Below, piece after piece: positions 1 through 8,389 of a DNA stretch of 11,793 bases; positions within the stretch are counted from its first letter, which is position 1, and each line of letters opens with the position of its first letter. The notes under the pieces were generated by a model that saw nothing but the letters and a program-made list of their open reading frames with translations, did not search any database and had not been told where the DNA came from. The position numbers and the translations under genes are program-made. Source of the DNA: Isohypsibius dastychi (Eukaryota > Tardigrada > Eutardigrada > Parachela > Isohypsibiidae); the NCBI GenBank assembly GCA_034696485.1, contig JAQIWT010001231.1:1-11793 (forward strand), read 5' to 3'.

Positions 1-1436
1 TTTCCGCGCCCGAAAATATTGTAAACGATATCGTTCAACAGCCAGGGTTTCAAAGCTCGATCATAGATTAGCTCGCTTGCCCTGAAAATACACGCATTAT
101 TAAAAAAAATGAGAAGTGTGTCAAGAATTCGATAACGAAAAAAGCACAGATGGTGCACATTTTATTATCATGTCCTTTACAACTTTGTTTGTGAGTGCAA
201 AACAATAAACGCTTCCTCTCCTTGAAAACAGAATCACAAGCTTATGATCAAATCTGATATGACGGTTTCAGCAAGTATGATATAACCAGCATGCGGAATG
301 AGTATGATGACGGTTCGTGAATTATCTGTCTCGAATGCCCTCCTTAAACTTTAATTTACTTCAAGTCGAACATAGATCTAATCTTTGTCGAACAGAAAGC
401 ATGATTCAACTACGCAGTGATCCGGCTTCTCTCATTCTGAATTCATCCCGTCCCGTACTTTTGCTCTGGTGTTTTTAGATGTCGAACATTAGATAGAAAC
501 ATTCTAGTGATGGCTACTGGAATTCGGATTTTCGATTTTGGGTACGGTAGTTATATATTTTGATCTTGCTTTATGTACTTCTGTACAGTAGCCGAATAAA
601 TATTTTCTGATTTTCCGCGATGACAAACTTTTGGTTGTAAGTATCTAGAATATTTGTACCGACCTGTAAACAGCCTTTACGTATTCTGATCCACTTGATA
701 GTTGAGCGTGAATCTGCTTTCCCATTGCGGTTTCTAGAATAAATTTCCAGTCACAATAAATATTCCATTCAAGTAAACGAATCGTTCACTGCAGTTTTTT
801 ACCGCAAATAATGTCCAAAGTACAGAGGGTGACATATGGGTAGATGTCGAACACTGATCCACGTTTAGCTTCTTCCGTCAGCCGCTCAACGAAAACCGAG
901 CTCTGCTTGTTGAAAATCGGAAGAAAACCGGACAACGTCTGGAAATGGAACGCCGGAGTGAGAAACTTCCTTCGCTCCCGCCATTTATCGCCGGTGCTCG
1001 TTAAGAGTCCAGTCCCTAACCACGGCATAATCAATTCATAATCTGGACCTTTCTCCAAAAACTTGTAACTGCTCAAGATGACTTCCGCTCCGGCGCCTTT
1101 TGCAACGATGAGGTACGGGATCGGTCCGAGCCATAGTCGCATGAGACCAGTTTCGGTGGCTTGTTGAAAAGCGGCGCTGTACTTTATCAGATCCTTGAAA
1201 AATCCTGTATCATAAAAAGAAATCGTTAAATAAACGAACTTTTCACCGAAATGAGTTCTCTTACCATGGTGTTTTAATCGGAATATCGGCAAATGACCAA
1301 GTGGCAGGAAAGACCTTGGTGGCCCCGGGATCTTATCGAATTCAACGGCGATCCGATAAAGATTGGAGAGCCAGCGGCAAATACATATGATCACAAAGAG
1401 GATTATCGAAGCTACCAAAAAAATGGCGATATTCAT
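1..1436 (-). CDS. Cytochrome P450, CYP4 family, N-terminal half (partial)
   Basis: Heme-thiolate monooxygenase of the endoplasmic reticulum. CYP4 enzymes usually hydroxylate fatty acids or related lipids; the substrate here cannot be told. Exons on the minus strand are 1436-1265, 1204-803, 733-664 and 81-1. All are GT-AG with matching phases (1, 1, 2), giving 241 residues before the gene leaves the window. An N-terminal membrane anchor (about residues 1-22) is followed by the Pro-rich hinge IPGPP (36-40), the helix-C motif WRERR (W132 to R136, the WxxxR heme-propionate contact), FHF and TLCTLDIIC, then ETAMGKQIHAQ (192-202), the hallmark CYP4 ETAMG stretch. Exon 4 encodes ASELIYDRALKPWL, again as in CYP4V-like proteins. 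The I-helix, ExxR and heme-Cys regions lie outside the window. Intron 3 (82-663) is much longer than the others. The ATG at 1436 has a favourable context (gaaaATG). Confidence 0.93.
82..663 (-). other. Long third intron of the P450 gene
   Basis: A 582-bp intron between the exon ending in ...EYVKAVY and the exon beginning ASELIYDR. The donor is the weak GTCGGT and the acceptor is TTTTCAG. The phase-2 junction AG|G gives Arg, which is what CYP4 proteins have at this point. I found no further exon or RNA gene inside it. Confidence 0.75.
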
Positions 1437-2072
1437 TTTCCTTTAGTTTGGTAACGAAAGGTCACTGTATCGAAAAATGCCGGATGGGTTGACAATTCAT
1501 TTGATGGAAACTCTCGAACGTTAAGTGCACCAACAGTGAGCAGCGCTTGATATATGTAGTAACCTTGAAGAAATTTTCATGGCAGCAAGTCCCCCGAATA
1601 AGCCAATTAAAGTACACGATTCAGATCAGTTAAACCTCGCAATGCGGAAAACCGATCTTATCAGAACCCAAACACGTGTCGACAGATTTTCGCACTAAAT
1701 GAACGTCAAAATTGCGCTCAGTTTGACATTTGTTTCAACAGGTCTGTCCAGGTTACCAGAATGAAAGGAATGTTGGGATGAAGAAACCCTGCACTATCTA
1801 ATCTTGCTCGCGTGCGGCCGGACCTTATCGGATATATCAGTTTATCACGAATGGGAAGTTTACTTCTAAACGGTTCTTACGAAATTTATAAATTATAATC
1901 GCCAGCACACACAGTGTTGATCATAAGGGTAAACAAGTCCAAAGATGACACCGACACGGAAAAGGAGAAATAACAAACACCCCGAGTATACCAGATAGCG
2001 TCAGCAATAACAAGAAAAAACAACGACAAATTATAAAAACACTCACCATTAAGGAAGTGATATCGGCAGAAT
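1437..2072. other. Intergenic: P450 5' flank and GINS3 3' flank
   Basis: No coding exon could be supported here. The P450 gene starts at the left and the GINS3 gene ends at the right, both on the minus strand, so the segment should hold the P450 promoter and the GINS3 3' UTR. A minus-strand CATATATCA at 1548-1556 is TATA-like, but its spacing to the nearest initiator-like TCACT (about 1537) is too short to be convincing. Confidence 0.5.
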
Positions 2073-2939
2073 TTAAACATGGGTCCGTTTCCGCTTCCGC
2101 ATTTCGGAATTCTGATTTTGCGTTCGCAACGATTTGTCTTTTGTAAGAGATGAGGCCTTGAGAGTCTTCGACTTTCTTTCAATCCAGTTCACGAAAGCCG
2201 TTTGCTCCGCTTTGGAGATCTTCAGAAGTTGGACCTCAGAACGGTCTAGAAGATTATATTGGCTGGGATTATCTCTCCGGATATTGTTCGACCAAATCAT
2301 AATCTTCGGAAACCGATGCTGGAAAGCCTGAAAAACATTTCAGATTCAACACCTCGCTGTTCGCTGTTTCTCGTTAATCGCTGAACTTACATGTGTCATA
2401 CACTTTCGAACTTCTGCTGTAACGACATTTCGTGTTCGTAAAATCCTCCCGTTTTCTCTCACGTCGTGCTCCTCAGCAGCAAATGGAGCAATATGCAACC
2501 CCAGCGCATAAAAATTTTCTGAAAAACGTAGATGGGATCGACTTCCTCCTTCTCTCCTGAGATCGACTACACCGGGATCCGCATTCAAAACGCGTCGTGC
2601 ATCTTGCTGAAAAGCTGGGGGAAGTTGAAGCGAGGCAAAGTTGAGCCGTTGCAAAGGTTCTGCCATCCACAGTGGCAATTCCAAGGTTGTCTGAGCCTTC
2701 AGTTCCCCGGATTCTGAGCTGGGATGGATGAAACCTGATAGAAAACGGAATTCGTTTGCGAAGTCGATACAGGTTTTTCAAGGTAATTCATTGGTAATGT
2801 TGTGGTTCTGTAGATCATATCTCGTACCTAGTCCAGAAAAATCAACGCTGAGAGTTGTCGAAACCTTTTCGTCCATGGTGATAATATCGCTCAAGCTCAA
2901 GTAGTTGTCGTATGATTGAGGTAGGCATACATCCCACAT
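2073..2939 (-). CDS. GINS3: GINS complex subunit 3 (PSF3)
   Basis: PSF3 is one of four subunits of GINS, which joins MCM2-7 and CDC45 in the nuclear CMG replicative helicase. Exons are 2939-2828, 2734-2391 and 2327-2073; introns of 93 bp (2735-2827, GTACGA...ATCAG) and 63 bp (2328-2390, GTAAGT...TTCAG) join in phases 1 and 0, giving 236 residues. The N-terminus YDNYLSLSDIITMDEKV (10-26) matches the PSF3 NFLSLDDIL region, TLELPLWMAEPL (54-65) is the highly typical LELPLWLA block, and ADPGVVDL (89-96) and NFYALG (111-116) match the following helices. The C-terminus ends in RKRKRTHV, like the basic tail of other PSF3 proteins. Animal PSF3 is usually about 200-220 residues; the extra length includes roughly ten residues after VVDL. 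The ATG at 2939 (acaATG) is the first in frame and places the N-terminus where expected. Confidence 0.94.
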
Positions 2940-4093
2940 TGTCCGGAATCCACAATCAGCATAGATGATCAAAATGAAATGTGAGTGGAAACGATTTCGA
3001 TTATTTCCCTCGCAATCAAATTCAAATGCAGCAGCCCTCGTCCACAATTTGGGCGCTACGTGGCATCATTTCTGTTCAATAAGAAGGGCACAATCGTATC
3101 CGTCAAGCCGCGTTTTTCCCAGCTAAGGTGATGGCGGTTTTTCAGCGCAAATAAAAACAATCGAATTCTCGTTTTGGTTGGTTTCGAAACAATTGTACAA
3201 AAGCACGCGCGCAATCTGGAAAACAGTAGCTGTCTGTTATTCCATGACATCCCCCCGTCCCCCACCCAGCGATCGCATCCGCCCGTGCTTGTGAAACTCA
3301 GGAACAACAGGATTGACCAAAACAACCATGGCGATCGCGCTTCCAGCCGATTATCCCTTCTTATCGCAATTATACAATACATTGGAGACACACCCGAAAA
3401 TTTAAATTGCGGATCTATCAGTTTTTAATGGAATCTGCGCATAACCTTGTTATTTGCTCGGAAAAATGGTCGTAATTGTACTTCGTTTTCTTTACGTTTT
3501 TGTACGATCCGGACGTCCAGCTCATCATATTTCTTTTATGAAGAACGGATGATGATACACTTGAATATCAGAAAAATTCCAAAACCAGAAACGAAACAAC
3601 CGTTCTGGCCTCGCAGTCACAAAATTCGGTGCGGAATGCAACGGGAAAACGAAGTGCTAGGTCTTCTTTAATGATGAATTGAGTACATCGAAATCATTTA
3701 CTTATCATAAGAAAAAAATGCCTATTCCATTCCAAAAGGTGCAAGCATTTACTCCGCATACGCACGAAATATTTTTCAGGGTGCGCCATGATGCAGTGTT
3801 ATTCTCCATGTCGCGAATATGGTATTACAGACTCACGTTGCGGATAACATTCGGGAAACCGCCGACACATGCTCGTCTCCAGAAATTCCCTCGAAACTGT
3901 TATTTTTCACAGCCAACCTCTTAATCTGGAGGGAAGAGACACCATCCTTACAGCGTCACTCCACCGAAATATCCGACACAAAATACCACTTGACACACGG
4001 GAAGCAAGTGCTATGAATCACACTCAGGCTAATCATGTTCTAAAGGGAGCACTTGATCAGGATCATCAGTGTTTCCATTCTCGTTACAAATGG

Positions 4094-4153
4094 TGATTAA
4101 TATCCAATTGATTAAGTGATTATTTTCAAATAGTCACGTTGCAAATTCACGTG
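4094..4153 (+). promoter_or_regulatory. ATTA-core cluster plus CACGTG E-box upstream of the homeobox gene
   Basis: TGATTAAT (4094-4101), CAATTGATTAAG (4105-4116) and TGATTATT (4118-4125) lie in 32 bp, followed by a palindromic CACGTG at 4148-4153. ATTA is the core bound by Gln50 homeodomains, the type encoded just downstream, so autoregulation is conceivable. AT-rich intergenic DNA produces such cores by chance, so this is a candidate only. Confidence 0.25.
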
Positions 4154-4263
4154 TGGCAAAGGCAAGTGCGTGCGCTGCCCCATCCTGCAATGCCAGAGTC
4201 CCGAAAATCCATACTTGCACGAAACCCATTTAAGGAATCACAAAATGCACCAATGCTCAATCA

Positions 4264-4279
4264 TTCTTCTTCTTCTTCC
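4264..4279 (+). repeat. Short (TTC)n microsatellite
   Basis: About five TTC/TCT units, pyrimidine-pure, 27 bp before the start codon of the homeobox gene and probably in its 5' UTR. Confidence 0.6.
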
Positions 4280-4305
4280 TGCATTCTCCACAATTGTCAC
4301 TCAAC

Positions 4306-5534
4306 ATGTTTGGGGGTTTAGATAACCGCGCTCAGTTTGACTTCCGCTCCATCAGGGAGCTGCCCAGGTTCTCAGCCTTCCAGCCGGTCAAGACTTCCTC
4401 TTCACCATTCCAGTCGACTTACCACCACTCTTCGTCGAGTTCCAGTTTATCCTCATCGTCCGAAACTAATCGGAATGAGATGCCGTTTCGCAACTGGATG
4501 ATCGAGAACGACATGAACACTGACAAAGACCGCAGTGAGTCAGAATCACCGCTTCCGTCACCTTCGCAACTTCCTTTCTGTAAGTTTCCCGGTACCATAT
4601 TCGTTGTTCTAATAGCATGTCATTTTTGTTCGTTAAGTTTATTCTCAATTTTACTGCTGCTATCCAGAAACTCTGTATGGACATTTTCCGCAATGTGGTT
4701 TTCTTGGTCACTTTCTTCAAATAATACAAACAATTTTTTGGTTCATGCTTTTCTTGAATTATTCAATGAATGATTTTTTTCGCACCGCCCGAATGTAAAG
4801 CTTGATTCGAGCGTCCAATCTTTCACAGTTCCACGCCGAAGGAGAGAGTCGAGGAAAGAACGACGTGCAAGAACCACCTTCACCAGTCAACAAACCCAGG
4901 CCCTCGAAGTAGAATACCGCCGCTCAGAATACATTTCAAGACCTCGAAGATACGAGTTGGCGACCCAATTAAGCTTGAAAGAAGTTCAAATCAAAATCTG
5001 GTATCAGAATCGCAGAGCGAAGGACAAACGCATTGAAAAGGCCAGCTGGGATCGGCAATACAGGTAACTATTTTTACATGACCTTTCCATATTTGGTTTA
5101 ATTTCTAGAAAATTATATGGGTGGTTATGATTTCGTATCGCAGAAATGACATCAGTTTTCTGACATTTACCTGTTTCTGTGTGGCATTTTCCTACGTTTC
5201 CTTCTGTTCGAATTTCAACCGAGCTGAATAACTGCAATTTTAATCAAGGACTCTAGTTAAGGATCGGAAATAGCCTTTGCAAGAGCTTTAATAATTATAA
5301 TTTCCGTTTGGCAGATGTTTGGATTTGGCGGCTGCCGTAGCTGCTGTAACTCAATTTCCCAAAGCAGCAAATTATCGGCTTCAAACTGCATTTAATGGTC
5401 AACTGCAACATCCGTTGCACATGTTTCCCTCATCAAGCGCTGCTTCATTCACGTTTCCCTTCCTGACTGCTTTTCAAGGACCTCCTCAAATCAACGACTT
5501 GGAGAGCCATAATAAAATCTCCTCTAAAGCATAG
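4306..5534 (+). CDS. ro: Homeobox transcription factor, Rough-like
   Basis: Nuclear DNA-binding regulator; rough in Drosophila patterns photoreceptors. Exons 4306-4579, 4829-5063 and 5315-5534 join in phases 1 and 2 (introns of 249 and 251 bp, GTAAGT...CACAG and GTAACT...GGCAG) to give 242 residues. A Ser-rich N-terminal part (about residues 30-56) and an acidic/Ser stretch precede a basic run and the homeodomain at 102-161. It keeps R5, L16, W48, Q50, N51 and R53. Helix 3 and the flank read [13 protein letters not shown] followed by RQYR, the distinctive Rough extension, and the N-terminal half contains LEVEY and EYIS, also Rough-like. Position 49 is Tyr (residue 150), not the near-universal Phe. 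The C-terminal exon has an Ala-rich start (LAAAVAAV) and a Phe/Pro-rich tail. The ATG at 4306 has a good context (aacATG). Orthology to rough is inferred from the homeodomain only, so a related ANTP-class gene is possible. Confidence 0.85.
4858..5037 (+). other. Homeodomain coding segment
   Basis: Sixty codons lying entirely in exon 2 and starting 29 bp after the splice acceptor. Helix 3 contains [10 protein letters not shown]; the Trp-Tyr pair is encoded at 4999-5004. Asn51 and Gln50 predict recognition of a TAATTA/TAATTG-type site. Tyr in place of Phe49 also occurs in Bar-class homeodomains, whereas the flanking AKDKRIEKA is Rough-like. Confidence 0.92.
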
Positions 5535-5565
5535 TGGGAATAAAGAGTCTTTTACTCTCACTATG
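5530..5565 (+). terminator. Hairpin around the stop codon and poly(A) signal of the homeobox gene
   Basis: CATAGTG (5530-5536) pairs with CACTATG (5559-5565), and AGAGT (5544-5548) pairs with ACTCT (5554-5558) around a CTTTT loop. The 7-bp and 5-bp stems stack with a one-sided bulge at 5537-5543. The TAG stop (5532-5534) lies in the outer stem. An AATAAA poly(A) signal (5539-5544) begins only four bases after the stop and is mostly in the bulge. If this signal is used, the 3' UTR would be only a few tens of bases. Confidence 0.5.
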
Positions 5566-6754
5566 TCTAAAGCTATCCCAAAGTAACCAAACCACTTCGT
5601 CGATTTCCTTAACCTATCTTCGCGTGTATATTTTTTCTTCGGTGTCTGCCCCTGCCTACGTGCAAACTTTTCGGAGGCTAAAATCAATCAACAATATACA
5701 TAATCTGTCGGTATTTTTTCAGTATTAATATTATTTACGTGCGTTTAAATGGTATTTTGACGTATTGGGAAATTAAAAGAACCAAATGAAAAGATGTTCG
5801 TTGCTGTTTTCGAATAGCAGTTTTTCAGTGTGTTTGTTCAATGAGGGTCATAATTCAATTGCGGTAGATTTGACGATTGCATGACAAAACACTAAATGAA
5901 ACGGCTGAACTGATCGTATGATTGATCAGATTCTTATTTCCTTGTAATCTGTTTCTCTGCCACAATTTTCGAGTCCACTTTTCAATTGCAGTTAAATTGC
6001 TATTGTGATTTGAGCTTTCGATTTCTTCAATCACGCGATCTGGATCATTAACTGGTAAAATGAAAAACGGAAAGAGATGCACCTGCCGCTACTGACTGAC
6101 TGAGTATATACCACTTATTACATTACAAACCGACTACGCATATGTCATCTAATCGGACAAATTTGATGGAAGATTGATGTCACCGCAAGAAATAAAGCGT
6201 TTTGAAAAGGGCCATGCACTGTTGCTTTGGAGCTGTATTCACAACCGAAATGTCAACAACTCCAGTTAAATTATATACAGGAACTAACATTTTTCGCTGA
6301 TCTCATTTTTTGTCCTTCGACGTTCGGGTAAATCCCCAGGTAACAGTCATGATTCAAAGCCACAGATGCCTCTGTGAATCAAAGCCCTAAGGAATCCCGT
6401 CCCACAAAATACTGTAATGATCTAAGCAAAGGTGTGTTTCTGCAAGTAGTGTAGTTGTAACTAGTTTGATCTGGGGTAAAATAAGTAGAATCTGTCACAA
6501 GATCAGCAGATTTTATACAATAAAGTAGAACATTCTTACATCTGCAAATTTGTGTTCAATTTCGATTGTCGAGTTCCGATGCAAAAACACCGTGCAAAAA
6601 GCTACTAAAAACGTGACTCAATGTAGTTGTGCTCGTCTGCATTTCACTTTTGCATGTGCGGTTGGAAGATTGTTTGAAAGGTTATAAATACCCTAGCTGT
6701 AAAATTAAAACTCCAACAAACTGATTGCATGGCAAGCGGTGTTCCATATCCATC
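5535..6754. other. Intergenic between two convergent 3' ends
   Basis: The homeobox gene (plus) and the cyclase gene (minus) both end here, so about 1.2 kb is 3' flank for both. No exon with supporting splice sites or family resemblance was found. Local features are a small hairpin at 6350-6381 and a TATAAATA string at 6683-6690 that has no gene to serve. Confidence 0.5.
6350..6381. repeat. Small imperfect hairpin
   Basis: CACAGA (6361-6366) and TCTGTG (6371-6376) form a 6-bp stem with a TGCC loop, extended by TGATT (6350-6354) pairing with AATCA (6377-6381) across a one-sided bulge. No function is evident. Confidence 0.4.
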
Positions 6755-7842
6755 CTATTGTCGGTCACTTTTCCATCCAACAGCCACAAGACGAATGGGG
6801 GCGCCACTGGAACCCCTGATTTTCATAGGCAGCCCAAAAACAAATGCACCCTTCGTTTTCGGCATCTTGTCCAGATTGGTGACCGTTTCTACCACACTGA
6901 TTTTGTTGGACAAAAGTATTGCATGCGTTGGGAGAGCTAGTCCAGCTTGACCCGAGTCGATCGATGCTGTCTCAACTCCAACAAGCTGCAATGGAAATTT
7001 TGATTTCAAGCTTGAAATCTGAACCGAAATCCGCATATTATTTATAAACCGAATGCTAAAACCGTGAAAAAACACAAACGTTCAGGTCTTACTTTGATGG
7101 AACGGTTGCTGACCAGCCATTGCGCAGCTTCCGGTCTGTTGAAAGGCAAGACGCACATGTCCAAATCATTCACAATTTATTACGAAAAATTAACATACCC
7201 AACTCCTGGATAATGTAGCTTCGACAGGTTGAAATAATCCTCCGTTCCCCAAAAGTCCGTCTTGTTGTGCGTTTTTGCTCCCCATCCAGAATACATGAAC
7301 AACAGAGATCCATTCTTGATTCTTCCGTTTCGCGTCTCCCAGGCCTCGAGATCCGATATCTGGAGCTGATAATCTGGATTTTCCCGACATTTTTCAGTCA
7401 CATCGATAACAACTGCTGGTCCAAAGAACTGCGTCAACGGAACAGCCTCCATTCCATCCCTGAAAGAAAACTTGGAGTCATGACCTTTGACTTTTGTCGA
7501 TCTGCATTCTGTTTGGATTGCAGTAGGTTGATCAAGAGAGACTTACGTTGTAAAATGTTTGTTCACATGATTCCAAGCGTCCACATGAGTTCCTCCTTGG
7601 TCACTGGTGCAATAAACATACGCGTGAAAATAATAAGAGAACTTCGAGCTGAATCCATTCTGGGTCGCTTTCATCTTAAAGTTCTGCCCTTTGGCTTCAA
7701 TAGATGGCCAAAACGGTGTATCTTCATCCATATCTATCGTAAGATCAAGCAGTTCCTCAGTTCCATCTGCGATATCCTCCAACCGGAAGCTGGTCACTCC
7801 AACAGCCCAAATCATCACAAGCAGACCGATTATCGTCTGCAT
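6755..7842 (-). CDS. Secreted cyclase-family hydrolase (kynurenine formamidase-like)
   Basis: Member of the metal-dependent cyclase fold family that includes bacterial KynB, isatin hydrolase and many uncharacterised animal proteins; it would hydrolyse an amide or ester, substrate unknown. Exons 7842-7547, 7459-7199, 7135-7093 and 6985-6755 join in phases 2, 2 and 0 (introns 87, 63 and 107 bp) to give 276 residues, close to the family's usual length. A signal peptide (about 1-18, hydrophobic core IIGLLVMIWAVGV) precedes LLDLTID and TPFWP. The metal motif reads DQGGTHVDAWNHV (81-93). His86, Asp88 and His92 are present, but the first His of HxGTHxDxPxH is Gln82 and the Pro is Trp90. Later motifs are intact: FFGPAVVIDV, NPDY, SGWG, HYPG, ASID, LPTH (His221), VVET (Glu233) and GSSGAPIRLVAV. 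The ATG at 7842 (aacATG) starts the signal peptide exactly. Confidence 0.9.
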
Positions 7843-8389
7843 GTTGAGCTCGGGAACGATAATGTAGCGTAACAATTTTCTGGAGAAATCACGACTCAGT
7901 ATCAAAGAAAAGAATCTCTGATTAACGTGACTGAGTTGAGTGGGAACTAAATAAGGCCAAAGACAGCTTCTTTTTGTTTGTTCATCTCCTGTCTCTCCTA
8001 AACGGTGGCAAATACGCAGACTTTAAGCGGAAAGTTCATCAGTCCCGTTCATTTAGGCTTTTACGCCTTTTACTGCTGCTTTCGTTCGTAACGGTCTGTC
8101 CAGCAAAAGTAAACCTATAGCCTGATAGGCCGATCAAGGGCTCGTTTTCTTTTTTTGCCCAGCACATTTAGGTGAGTGACGAGAATGTTTTTTCTACCAA
8201 CTGGAAAAACTAGTAAGCGGATGTGTTTTGTTCGTGATCAAAGGTCTTCGAATTTGCCGGACATGACACTTCCACTTGGCACAATTCCAGGCCGTGAATT
8301 GACGGAGATAAAATTCGATCAAAAACATTTAAGTTCGCAAAGCAGACCGGATATCTAGACCTGCGTGGGAAAAACGCTGGGAAAGGGTG
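7843..8389. other. Intergenic: cyclase 5' flank and 3' flank of the chitin-binding gene
   Basis: Holds the promoter of the cyclase gene (minus strand). A minus-strand TCAGTC at about 7926-7931 resembles the arthropod initiator TCAGTY, but only a weak AT-rich element lies upstream of it. The right part is the 3' flank of the chitin-binding gene. No additional exon was supported; a 60-codon plus-strand open frame at 8176-8358 resembles nothing. Confidence 0.45.

Larger units (their letters stand above)
2940..4305. other. Divergent upstream region between GINS3 and the homeobox gene
   Basis: About 1.37 kb separating two divergent genes, so both promoters and any 5' UTR exons should lie here. 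Open frames occur on both strands (for example 3056-3391 minus and 3174-3428 plus), but they begin at non-ATG codons or overlap on opposite strands and resemble no family I recognise. Near the homeobox gene there is an AT-rich group of ATTA-core sites and a CACGTG box, listed separately, and a short TTC repeat. Confidence 0.55.

Noticed and set aside
3056-3391. Minus-strand open frame with a hydrophobic segment
   Set aside because: It begins at GTG, lies in the divergent upstream region, overlaps a plus-strand open frame and has no recognisable domain.
4580-4773. Reading through from homeobox exon 1 into a hydrophobic C-terminus
   Set aside because: A consensus GTAAGT at 4580 and a phase-matched exon carrying the homeodomain show that this is intron.
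5855-6082. Minus-strand open frame of 75 codons
   Set aside because: It starts at GTG, has no splice or family support, and lies in the 3' flank of two genes.
6683-6690. TATAAATA as a plus-strand promoter
   Set aside because: The only downstream open frames on that strand are antisense to the last exon of the cyclase; the region is AT-rich 3' flank.
7267-7872. Long plus-strand open frame of about 200 codons
   Set aside because: It runs antisense across two exons and an intron of the cyclase gene, has no family resemblance, and the minus strand has clear motifs and phase-matched splicing.
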